Below are positions 8,464-15,628 of a stretch of DNA of 39,382 nt, piece by piece. Within the stretch, counting starts at the first letter, position 1, and each line of letters begins with the position of its first letter. This DNA comes from RGIG8306 sp964566025 (GTDB lineage Bacteria > Bacillota > Clostridia > Lachnospirales > Lachnospiraceae): NCBI GenBank assembly GCA_964566025.1, contig CAZMHF010000016.1, positions 1 to 39,382 on the forward strand, in the 5' to 3' direction. The translations under genes were made by a program, and so were the position numbers. The notes below the pieces were generated by a model. The model worked only from the letters and a program-made list of their open reading frames with translations, was not told the origin of the DNA and did not search any database.

Positions 8464-9712
8464 TTATGCGTACAATGGATATTTATCTGTTAATGTCTTC
8501 ACAAGTGCTTTCGCCTCTTCAATACTTTCATCCGTTTGATCAATTGTAAGCTTAATTGCTTTTGCAATAACAGCCATATCTTCTTCGACCAAACCACGTG
8601 TTGTCACCGCTGCCGTACCAAGGCGGATGCCAGATGTAACGAATGGTGAAGCAGGATCATTTGGTATCGTGTTTTTGTTGCATGTAATACGTGCACTATC
8701 TAATAGCTTTTCGCATGCCTTACCAGTAATGCCTTTTGTTGTTAAATCAACAAGCATCAAATGGTTGTCTGTGCCATTTGAAACGATTGAAAATCCTTCT
8801 GCCTTCATCGCTTCACATAAAGCAGCACTATTTTTCTTAACTTGTGCCATATAGGTTTTGTAGTCATCTGACAATGCTTCTTTAAAGCAAACGGCTTTTG
8901 CAGCAATCACGTGCATGAGAGGGCCGCCTTGAATTCCAGGGAAAATAGCTTTGTTGAAGTTGAAGCGGTCATTGACTTCATTGCTTGACATAATCATACC
9001 ACCACGAGGGCCACGAAGTGTCTTGTGGGTTGTTGTCGTTGTGACATGTGCATAAGGAATAGGACTCATATGAAGTCCTGCGGCAACTAAACCAGCAATG
9101 TGAGCAATATCTGCCATCAATACAGCGCCTACTTCATCTGCTATTTCACGAAACTTCTTAAAATCAATTTCTCTAGCGTATGCTGAAGCACCACAAACAA
9201 TCATCTTTGGCTTGCACTCTAGTGCAATACGTCTTACTTCGTCATAATCGATAAATCCTTCGTCATTCACACCATATGGTACAATGTTGTAGTTTTTACC
9301 AGACATATTCACAGGGCTTCCATGTGATAAATGACCACCATGTGCCAAATTCATACCCATATAAGTATCGCCTGTTTCTAATACCGAGAAAAATACCGCC
9401 ANNNNNNNNNNTTGCTTGTGCACCTGAATGAGGTTGAACGTTGACATATTCGCATCCAAACAATTCTTTTGCACGCTCAATCGCCAGATTTTCTGCAACA
9501 TCTACGCACTCACAACCACCATAATAACGTTTTCCTGGATAACCTTCTGCATATTTATTTGTCAAAGGACTTCCCATCGCTGCCATAACAGCCTTGCTAA
9601 CAAAATTCTCGGAAGCAATCAACTCAATGTTGCTTTTTTGTCTGTCCCACTCCGCAGTAATTGCATCAGCAATTTCTGGATCAACTTTTTTTATTTCATC
9701 AAAATCAAACAT
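8464..9712 (-). CDS. glyA: Serine hydroxymethyltransferase (interrupted only by an assembly gap)
   Basis: GlyA is a PLP enzyme that converts serine and tetrahydrofolate to glycine and methylene-THF. The N-terminal part (ELIASENFVS, TNKYAEGYPGKRYYGG, NVQPHSGAQA) and the C-terminal part (DIAHIAGLVAAGLH, PLP-lysine motif TTTTTHKTLRGPRGG, HLMLVDL, GIRLGTAAVTTRG) lie in different frames on the two sides of 10 Ns. Family alignment expects two residues (Asn-Met type) between SGAQA and AVFF, giving about 413 aa, the usual length. The frame break is therefore an artefact of the gap, not a mutation. AGGAGG precedes the ATG. The upstream neighbours are folD and fchA, which use its product. Confidence 0.95.
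9402..9411. other. Assembly gap of 10 Ns inside glyA
   Basis: Ten Ns replace sequence within the glyA reading frame. The flanking codons end in GCA A and resume with TG GCG on the minus strand, so about three real bases (completing Asn and Met codons) would restore the frame. The N count is a placeholder. Confidence 0.9.
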
Positions 9713-9779
9713 GTTATTCCTCCTGAATTTAAAATGATTTTACTTCACTTAATGTACCACAAATCGAATTCGTAATCAA

Positions 9780-11714
9780 TCATTTATTTGGTTTTGGCTT
9801 TCGATTTCGAATCGTTGGTTTTTTTGCCTTTTGCTTAACTTCGTTTTTTTGATTTCTAGTGCCACTTTTTGCGTTAGATGGCTTTTTCCCTTTATATGCG
9901 TCCTTTTCGGAGCGCATTACGCGAGGTCGGATTAAACATTCCTTCCCAAATCCAATTAAATCTCTTCGTCCTGCAATGGTCAATGCCTCCGTTACTAATT
10001 CGTAGTTTTTGGGATTGCGATATTGAATTAAGGCTCTCTGCATCGCCTTATCTCTTGGCTTTTTCGCCACATAAACAGGCTTTAAGGATCTTGGATCTAC
10101 TTCCGTATAGTACATAACGGTCGAGATGGTAGAAGGTGTCGGATAAAAATCCTGTACCTGCTCTGGCATGTATCCTAGGTCTTTTAAATAAAGTGCCAAT
10201 GTTATCGCATCGTTCAATGTCGAACCTGGATGCGAGGACATCAAATACGGTACGAGAAATTGATTTTTCCCAGCCTTATCGTTGTATGTTTTAAAAAGAG
10301 AGGCGAACTCTTGGTATACGCTATTTTCTGGCTTTCCCATATGACATAGTACGCCATCTGCCACATGCTCTGGTGCTACTTTTAGCTGTCCACTAATATG
10401 ATGTTCGCATAGCTCTTTGAAAAATGTACGGTTTTGATCTTTATCTTCTAGCAAGTAATCAAAGCGAATTCCCGAACGAATAAATACCTTTTTTACCTTT
10501 GGTATATTCCGCAATTTGCGAAGCAATGCCAAATAATCGCTATGGTCTGTATCTAAATTTTTGCATGGCTTTGGAAAGAGGCATTGTTTATTTTGACAAA
10601 CGCCTTTTGTCTTTTGTTTTTCACAAGCAACATGCCTAAAATTCGCTGTCGGCCCACCCACGTCATGAATATATCCTTTAAAATCGGCTTCATATGTCAA
10701 CATCGTGGCTTCTTGCAGTAAGGATTCGTGGCTTCTTGATTGAATCATGCGCCCTTGATGAAAGGTTAATGCACAAAAACTACAACCACCAAAACACCCT
10801 CGATTGTGTGTTAAGGAAAACTTCACTTCCTTAATCGCATCCACACCGCCAGCCTCTTCATAGCTTGGATGATAATTTCGCATATAAGGCAAATGATAAA
10901 TGGCATCCATTTCACTCGTCGTCAACGGTTTTTGTGGTGGATTTTGCACAATATAAAAATCTTCATATTGCTCCATCAATCGCTTCGCCGAAAATGGATC
11001 GGTATTAACATATTGTATTTGAAAGCTTTTTGCGTAATTAATCTTATCTTTTTTTAATTCCGCATAACTAGGTAACTCAATGGCATCATAAATGGACTCT
11101 CTTATATTTGTTTTGTATACCGTCCCCTCAATAAATGTCACTTCATGAATCGGTATTCCACTATCAAGCGCCTCTGCAATAGCGAGAATGGATTTCTCCC
11201 CCATCCCGTAGGAAATAATATCTGCCTGTGAATCAATCAAAATTGAATGTTTCAGCGAATTTGACCAATAATCATAATGGGCTAATCGTCTTAAACTTGC
11301 TTCAATTCCGCCAATAATAATGGGCACTTTTTTGTAAACTTTTCGAATCAAATTGCAATACACAATCGTTGCATAATCAGGTCGTTTGCCTGCCAGCGCA
11401 CCTGGTGTATAAAAATCTCTATCTCGTCTCTTTTTTGATACCGAATAATGATTCACCATCGAATCCACATTGCCTGCCGATACCAAAAAACCAAGTCGTG
11501 GTTTTCCAAAAACCTGTATCGACTGATCGTCTTTCCAATCTGGCTGTGCAATAATTCCTACCCGAAAACCATTAAATTCTAACATACGTGAAATAATCGC
11601 ATGCCCAAAAGAAGGATGGTCTACATAAGCGTCACCACTTACGTATACGAAATCCACTTCGTCCCATCCTCTTTTTTTCATATCTTCTTTTGTGATTGGT
11701 AAATAATCTCTCAT
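9780..11714 (-). CDS. YgiQ-family radical SAM protein
   Basis: This 644-aa protein belongs to the YgiQ/UPF0313 radical SAM family, whose substrate is not established. The N-terminal domain starts MRDYLPITKEDMKKRGWDE with the family's VSGDAYVDHPSFGHAII, and YYWSNS-type and ILIDSQADIISYGMGE segments follow. The iron-sulfur motif CFGGCSFC (CxxxCxxC, about residues 308-315) lies in LTHNRGCFGGCSFCALTFHQ. HISGQLKVAPEH and QDFYPTPSTISTVMYYT are family hallmarks. The C-terminal 50 residues are a lysine-rich, probably disordered tail. It starts one base after the folD stop, so it is in the one-carbon operon; whether it acts on folate chemistry is unknown. Confidence 0.93.
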   Translation of the reverse strand: MRDYLPITKEDMKKRGWDEVDFVYVSGDAYVDHPSFGHAIISRMLEFNGFRVGIIAQPDWKDDQSIQVFGKPRLGFLVSAGNVDSMVNHYSVSKKRRDRDFYTPGALAGKRPDYATIVYCNLIRKVYKKVPIIIGGIEASLRRLAHYDYWSNSLKHSILIDSQADIISYGMGEKSILAIAEALDSGIPIHEVTFIEGTVYKTNIRESIYDAIELPSYAELKKDKINYAKSFQIQYVNTDPFSAKRLMEQYEDFYIVQNPPQKPLTTSEMDAIYHLPYMRNYHPSYEEAGGVDAIKEVKFSLTHNRGCFGGCSFCALTFHQGRMIQSRSHESLLQEATMLTYEADFKGYIHDVGGPTANFRHVACEKQKTKGVCQNKQCLFPKPCKNLDTDHSDYLALLRKLRNIPKVKKVFIRSGIRFDYLLEDKDQNRTFFKELCEHHISGQLKVAPEHVADGVLCHMGKPENSVYQEFASLFKTYNDKAGKNQFLVPYLMSSHPGSTLNDAITLALYLKDLGYMPEQVQDFYPTPSTISTVMYYTEVDPRSLKPVYVAKKPRDKAMQRALIQYRNPKNYELVTEALTIAGRRDLIGFGKECLIRPRVMRSEKDAYKGKKPSNAKSGTRNQKNEVKQKAKKPTIRNRKPKPNK

Positions 11715-11715
11715 G

Positions 11716-12567
11716 TTACTTCTCTAATTTCTGCAATAATTGATGTGCCTTCACAACATTTTTAGCAAGCACCGAAGTCGTTACCGTTCCAACGCCACCT
11801 GGTACTGGCGTCGCCAACGAGGCATTTGATGCAATATCATTGAATTCAACATCACCGCAAAGCTTGCCGTATTCATCTACATTGATGCCGACATCTATCA
11901 CAATACTGCCTTTTCCTACATGAGCAGCATTCAAATGATTCGCTCTCCCCACTGCTGCCACCAAAATCTCTGCATGTTGGCAAGTTTCTTCTAAGTCAAC
12001 AGTTCTCGTATGACAAACCGTTACGGTACAATTTTCTTTCATAAGTAACATGGCTAGTGGCTTCCCAACTACCATACTACGTCCTACAATTGTCACTCGT
12101 TTTCCCTTAAGTGGAATTTCGGCAAATCGAAGCATCTCTACAACAGCCTGTGCCGTACAAGGCGCAAACCCATCTTCCTCATCTGCAAAGACTTTTGCGA
12201 GGTTTAACGGACTAATTCCATCCACATCCTTTAAGGGATTGATTCGTTTTTCAATTTCTTTTTCGTCAATCTGTCGTGGTAATGGACGAAGCAATAAAAT
12301 ACCGTCTATATCTGGATTTACATTGATTTCATCAAATGCCTTTTGGAATAACTCATGTGAAATATCTTCGGGAAATACAAATGACTCTACACGAATACCT
12401 ACTGTCGCCATGCGCTTTGTTGCGCCTCTTTCATAGGAAATGTCATCGCCTTTCTCGCCCACACGAATAATCGCTAGCTTTGGAATCGTAGTCATCGTCT
12501 CTAATTCTTTTTTGATCGTTTCATTGATAGCGGAAACGACATCCGCACCCTTTAGCACTTGCATCAT
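11716..12567 (-). CDS. folD: FolD-family methylene-THF dehydrogenase, probably without cyclohydrolase activity
   Basis: This FolD-family enzyme oxidises methylene-THF to methenyl-THF. The Rossmann nucleotide motif VGRSMVVGKPLAMLL, DVDGISPLN, CTAQAVVEML and TPVPGGVGTVT are intact and 283 aa is normal. The bifunctional family needs Lys56, Gln100 and Asp125 (human numbering) for the cyclohydrolase step. Here Tyr45 is kept, but the Lys56 position is Ala49 (SYERGATKR). The Gln100 position is Leu93 (GILLLRPLP instead of GILVQLPLP). Asp116 matches Asp125. I read the codons from the DNA and they are unambiguous. The gene follows fchA by three bases. The likely meaning is a dehydrogenase only, with FchA doing the hydrolysis; automatic annotation would call it bifunctional. 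Confidence 0.93.
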   Translation of the reverse strand: MMQVLKGADVVSAINETIKKELETMTTIPKLAIIRVGEKGDDISYERGATKRMATVGIRVESFVFPEDISHELFQKAFDEINVNPDIDGILLLRPLPRQIDEKEIEKRINPLKDVDGISPLNLAKVFADEEDGFAPCTAQAVVEMLRFAEIPLKGKRVTIVGRSMVVGKPLAMLLMKENCTVTVCHTRTVDLEETCQHAEILVAAVGRANHLNAAHVGKGSIVIDVGINVDEYGKLCGDVEFNDIASNASLATPVPGGVGTVTTSVLAKNVVKAHQLLQKLEK

Positions 12568-12570
12568 AAC

Positions 12571-13209
12571 TTAATTCTCTCCTACTAATGAATTTCGAAC
12601 CATATGATAAATGGACTCTGCCTTTAAAGTATAAAACGCCAATGCCTCATCCATCTCTTGATTCATTTGTATAGCTACTTCTCGATTTTTCATAAGCTTT
12701 GTATTGATATATACGTTAAGTGCGGCGCTTTCCATGCCTGCTTTCGCTAAAGCGGCACCTACACCAACATCACTAATCGCTATTTTGCTTCCCTTCATCG
12801 CCAATTCTTCATGAATATCGATAATTTCCGTCATCTTTTTGACAATTTCAAAAGGAACCTTGCTTGCCGCAAATAGCGCCTCTTCCATCACCTTTTCTTT
12901 ATAGGCAATTTCTTCTTTTGTTGTTTTTGGAAGTCCATATGCCTTTGACAATGGCTCAAATACAATCGCATCCTCTTCAACCAATTCTAACATCACATCA
13001 CGCAAGAGTATCGCTTGCTTGCATAATTCCATCACTCTTTCTTCATATTCGGCGTATCGTTTTTTGCCGATTGTCAAATTGGCAACCATCGAGCCTAATG
13101 ATGCAGCAAGCGCTCCAACTAATGCGCTTGTTCCGCCACCGCCTGGTACTGGTGCCTTTGTTGATAATTGTTCATTAAATTCTTGAATGGATAATTGATT
13201 AAGCGACAT
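12571..13209 (-). CDS. fchA: Cyclodeaminase/cyclohydrolase family protein, likely methenyl-THF cyclohydrolase FchA
   Basis: This 212-aa protein belongs to the family that includes the C-terminal domain of formiminotransferase-cyclodeaminase and clostridial FchA. The signature PVPGGGGTSALVGALAASLG (residues 21-40) with MVANLTIGKKRY is clear, and helical segments such as AISDVGVGAALAKAGMESAALNVYINTK follow the family pattern. There is no formiminotransferase domain and no histidine-degradation gene nearby, so cyclodeaminase is less likely than methenyl-THF cyclohydrolase. It lies directly ahead of a FolD that lacks cyclohydrolase residues, which supports the FchA reading. GGAG precedes the ATG, 10 bp after the upstream pilin gene. 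Confidence 0.85.
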   Translation of the reverse strand: MSLNQLSIQEFNEQLSTKAPVPGGGGTSALVGALAASLGSMVANLTIGKKRYAEYEERVMELCKQAILLRDVMLELVEEDAIVFEPLSKAYGLPKTTKEEIAYKEKVMEEALFAASKVPFEIVKKMTEIIDIHEELAMKGSKIAISDVGVGAALAKAGMESAALNVYINTKLMKNREVAIQMNQEMDEALAFYTLKAESIYHMVRNSLVGEN

Positions 13210-13219
13210 GCTCTACTCC

Positions 13220-13840
13220 TTATTTCATTGCTGGTTCTGTATATTCGTATGTTGACCATGGCGACTCCTCGTCTCCATCTAAGTACATACGGTTACGAAG
13301 TTTGACGGAATTTGTTCCATTGTATTCGGATGCATTTTTCTTCATCGTCAATGATAATGTCACTACATTGTCTACAATCGCTACACTAAAATTCTCTACA
13401 TAGTCAGCCATCTCTTTATTCTCGGCATGATTGCCATCTGCTGATATTATACGAATAGACTCCAGTTGCGCCTCGCCACTTCGAACTGCCTCGAAATTGA
13501 CCGATGGATCATAATAAAATTTGTTCATATAAATTTCTTTTGTGCTTTCCGCAAAATAAATCTCATAATAAAATTCATTATAATAGGCACGCAACATATT
13601 CAATCCACTATCGAATTCAATCGCATAATTTGTATCTTGAATTAGGTTTGTTATTTGTGTTAAAACCGATTGTACTTCACTTTGCAACGTTGTTTCATTG
13701 GAATTTCTCGAATACGACTTTGCTGCATATCCAATAATCCCTGCAATACCAAGCAATAAGATCGACATAATCGCAATTGATACAACTAGCTCTAGCAAGG
13801 ATAATCCCTTTTGATTTTTAATGAGTTTAAACTGTTTCAT
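13220..13840 (-). CDS. PilW-like type IV prepilin, paralogue of the next pilin gene
   Basis: This 206-aa prepilin has a leader ending NQKG (Gly12) followed by LSLLELVVSIAIMSILLLGIAG, with Glu at +5 and a single hydrophobic helix. The rest is a globular domain close to the first ~205 residues of the pilin encoded at 13955-15064: both share YYNxFYYEIxF, NKEMAxxVxNF, and LRNxxY before a PWxTY ending. It looks like a tandem duplicate without the linker and C-terminal domain. It lies beyond the pilus-operon terminator and 10 bp ahead of fchA, so it appears to be transcribed with the one-carbon genes. GGAGG precedes the ATG. It would be processed by the PilD encoded here. Confidence 0.88.
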   Translation of the reverse strand: MKQFKLIKNQKGLSLLELVVSIAIMSILLLGIAGIIGYAAKSYSRNSNETTLQSEVQSVLTQITNLIQDTNYAIEFDSGLNMLRAYYNEFYYEIYFAESTKEIYMNKFYYDPSVNFEAVRSGEAQLESIRIISADGNHAENKEMADYVENFSVAIVDNVVTLSLTMKKNASEYNGTNSVKLRNRMYLDGDEESPWSTYEYTEPAMK

Positions 13841-13884
13841 AGTCCCTCCATTTTTAGCTTTCCTTTACGAACTCCATACAACAA

Positions 13885-13890
13885 ATTATA
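13885..13890 (-). promoter_or_regulatory. Candidate -10 box ahead of the duplicated pilin
   Basis: A perfect TATAAT on the minus strand lies about 45 bp upstream of the 206-aa pilin start and just past the preceding terminator. No convincing -35 box is present at the right spacing. Confidence 0.35.
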
Positions 13891-13903
13891 GCATAAAAAA
13901 AGA

Positions 13904-13938
13904 ACAGTTGCATCTTTATTTTAAAAAGATGCAACTGT
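13904..13938 (-). terminator. Terminator at the end of the pilus operon
   Basis: A perfect 14-bp stem (13904-13917 with 13925-13938) with a seven-base loop is followed on the minus strand by TCTTTTTTTATG. It lies 17 bp past the stop of the 369-aa pilin. Confidence 0.9.
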
Positions 13939-13954
13939 GAGTTATAAAATTGTT

Positions 13955-15064
13955 TTATTTAAGAACCCATTCACAACTTAGGATGGATGGAGCACTTCCA
14001 TCTCGACCTATTGCAGATATACTATTCATCCCTCTTAAAGTATCAAACTGATTCCAAGTCGGTAAATTAGAAATGGTAACTGTCTTCTTGTCTGATGAAT
14101 AATCCGTACTGATACCATTGTGATAAAAACTTGTATTAGCACCCAATAGTATCGGACGATCAAATTCAATCACCAATGTCCATTTTGTCACATCTGTATT
14201 AGCGGGAAAATCAAATCCTGATAATGAAAAGGATGAGAAATAATAATTAGCAGAATTTACACCGTCAATTGTAGCCCAAGTGGCACTAGTCTCTTTTCCA
14301 TTTGCAGTAATCGTCGGTTTCAAATTCCCATTAGCTGGTGGATTTGTTGGTGTCACAGGATTTGTTGGCGTCACTGGATTTGTTGGTGTCACAGGATTTG
14401 TTGGTGACACTGGATTTGTTGGTGTACTAGGATTTGCTGGATTCTTTCCATAATTAAAATCATTCGGATCGTATGTTGCCCATGGATTGTCGATATCGTT
14501 ATGCATATAAAGTACATTTCTTAGGTTAATCGTATTGCTACCTTGATAAGAAGATGCCCCTTGTTCCATATACATCGTCAAATAGACAATTTGATCTTCC
14601 ATTTTGACCGTAAAGTTTTTGACGAAAGCAGCCATTTCTTTATTAACAACATCCGTAGGATCTAATGAATCTCCATGATGAAGTGAAGTTAAATCTGCTT
14701 CCTTATTCTTAACAGCTTCAATATCGGCAGTTGCAGGGTAATTATATTTGCTCATATATAACTTGCTATCTGCACTATCAAAATGAATTTCATAATAGAA
14801 TGTGTTGTAGTAAATGCGAAGTGTATTATCAGTATCGTCAAACGCTACATCATAGCTTGCATCCATAATCAAATTCGTCACTTGTAATAGTGTGGATTGA
14901 ACCTCTGCTTGCAATGTTGACTCTTGCGAATTTCTTGTAAAGGATGTACTGGCATATCGTAAGATGCCCGCAATACCTAACAAAAGAATCGACATGATTG
15001 CCATTGAAACGACCATTTCAAGCAAGGACAAACCTTTGTTATTTGTTCTTATTTTTTTTACCAT
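13955..15064 (-). CDS. PilW/GspJ-like minor prepilin with Thr-Pro linker and extra C-terminal domain
   Basis: This 369-aa prepilin has Gly11 at the cleavage site (NNKG then LSLLEMVVSMAIMSILLLG), Glu at +5 and one helix. Residues to about 205 form a pilin domain shared with the 206-aa paralogue. Residues about 208-245 are a linker of repeated PTNPV/T units, coded by 18-bp DNA repeats. Residues about 246-369 form a separate beta-rich domain with several aromatic residues (KWTLVIEFDRPILLG, ISNLPTWNQFDTL, CEWVLK). Its pattern is reminiscent of a carbohydrate-binding module or other beta-sandwich, but this is inference. A tip adhesin role would fit. GGGGAGG precedes the ATG. It is the last gene of the pilus operon. 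Confidence 0.9.
   Translation of the reverse strand: MVKKIRTNNKGLSLLEMVVSMAIMSILLLGIAGILRYASTSFTRNSQESTLQAEVQSTLLQVTNLIMDASYDVAFDDTDNTLRIYYNTFYYEIHFDSADSKLYMSKYNYPATADIEAVKNKEADLTSLHHGDSLDPTDVVNKEMAAFVKNFTVKMEDQIVYLTMYMEQGASSYQGSNTINLRNVLYMHNDIDNPWATYDPNDFNYGKNPANPSTPTNPVSPTNPVTPTNPVTPTNPVTPTNPPANGNLKPTITANGKETSATWATIDGVNSANYYFSSFSLSGFDFPANTDVTKWTLVIEFDRPILLGANTSFYHNGISTDYSSDKKTVTISNLPTWNQFDTLRGMNSISAIGRDGSAPSILSCEWVLK
14340..14429. repeat. Five 18-bp tandem repeats coding a Thr-Pro linker
   Basis: Five direct copies of an 18-bp unit (plus-strand form GGATTTGTTGGTGTCACA with one to three changes per copy) lie in frame in the PilW-like gene and encode PTNPV-type hexapeptides. A partial sixth unit follows. 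Such arrays can change length by replication slippage, which would alter linker length without breaking the frame. Confidence 0.9.
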
Positions 15065-15101
15065 ATGCCTCCCCTTTCTTTTTCATATTCATCATGATCA
15101 T

Positions 15102-15599
15102 TTACTTTTTCAAAGAAAATTTTCCTGTTTCTTTTACGAATTCAATTCGACGATATGGTGTTGTTGAATCGGAAAAGCAAAATAGTAATTCCGTATACGT
15201 GAAATCTTCAGCAAATGCTCCAGATGCACGATTAAATCGAATATATCCTGGATTTGCAGAATCAATGGTAATTGTACCACCCGCAGAATTCTTTGCAAAT
15301 ATCACAAATTTCGATGCACTCATTAGCGGTTTTGCTTGTTCTGCTACTGTACCATCGCTTTCCTTAACTTTTTGTGTATAATACTTTCCGTCTTGTACAA
15401 AAATCATTAAGGCATAATCGCCTTTACTCATAGCAAGCGTTTTTGCATCACCGATTTCAGCGTAGATTTCACTTACTGCATTATTAAGTTGTCTACTAGA
15501 CAGATTCAGCATAACGACAATGCCACCTGCCAAGATAGCCATAACTGCAACAACGACAATAACCTCAATCAGCGAAAAACCTTTGTTATTCTTTTTCAT
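15102..15599 (-). CDS. FimT/GspH-like minor prepilin
   Basis: This 165-aa prepilin has a short leader MKKNNKG (Gly7), then FSLIEVIVVVAVMAILAGG with Glu at +5. The region after the helix (LSSRQLNNAVSEIYAEIGDAKTLAMSKGDY) matches the GspH/FimT pattern of a long helix before a beta sheet. An upstream in-frame ATG at 15644 would add 15 residues and overlap the preceding gene. The ATG at 15599 has AGGGGTGG at good spacing and gives a normal leader, so it is chosen. With the three neighbouring minor pilins it would form the tip or initiation complex of the pilus. Confidence 0.88.
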   Translation of the reverse strand: MKKNNKGFSLIEVIVVVAVMAILAGGIVVMLNLSSRQLNNAVSEIYAEIGDAKTLAMSKGDYALMIFVQDGKYYTQKVKESDGTVAEQAKPLMSASKFVIFAKNSAGGTITIDSANPGYIRFNRASGAFAEDFTYTELLFCFSDSTTPYRRIEFVKETGKFSLKK

Positions 15600-15628
15600 A
15601 ACATTCCACCCCTTCTCTTTTAGAGCTA

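Noticed and set aside
8464..9712. glyA as a frameshifted pseudogene
   Set aside because: The frame change coincides exactly with a run of 10 Ns and the two parts join into a full-length GlyA.
12571..13209. Formiminotetrahydrofolate cyclodeaminase of histidine degradation
   Set aside because: No formiminotransferase domain or hut gene is nearby; the folD/glyA context favours FchA.
13841..13950. Tetrahydrofolate riboswitch ahead of the fchA-folD-glyA cluster
   Set aside because: The only space is short and is filled by the pilus-operon terminator and an AT-rich promoter-like stretch.
14340..14429. Short direct repeats as a CRISPR array
   Set aside because: The 18-bp units are contiguous, lack spacers and are in frame in a pilin gene.
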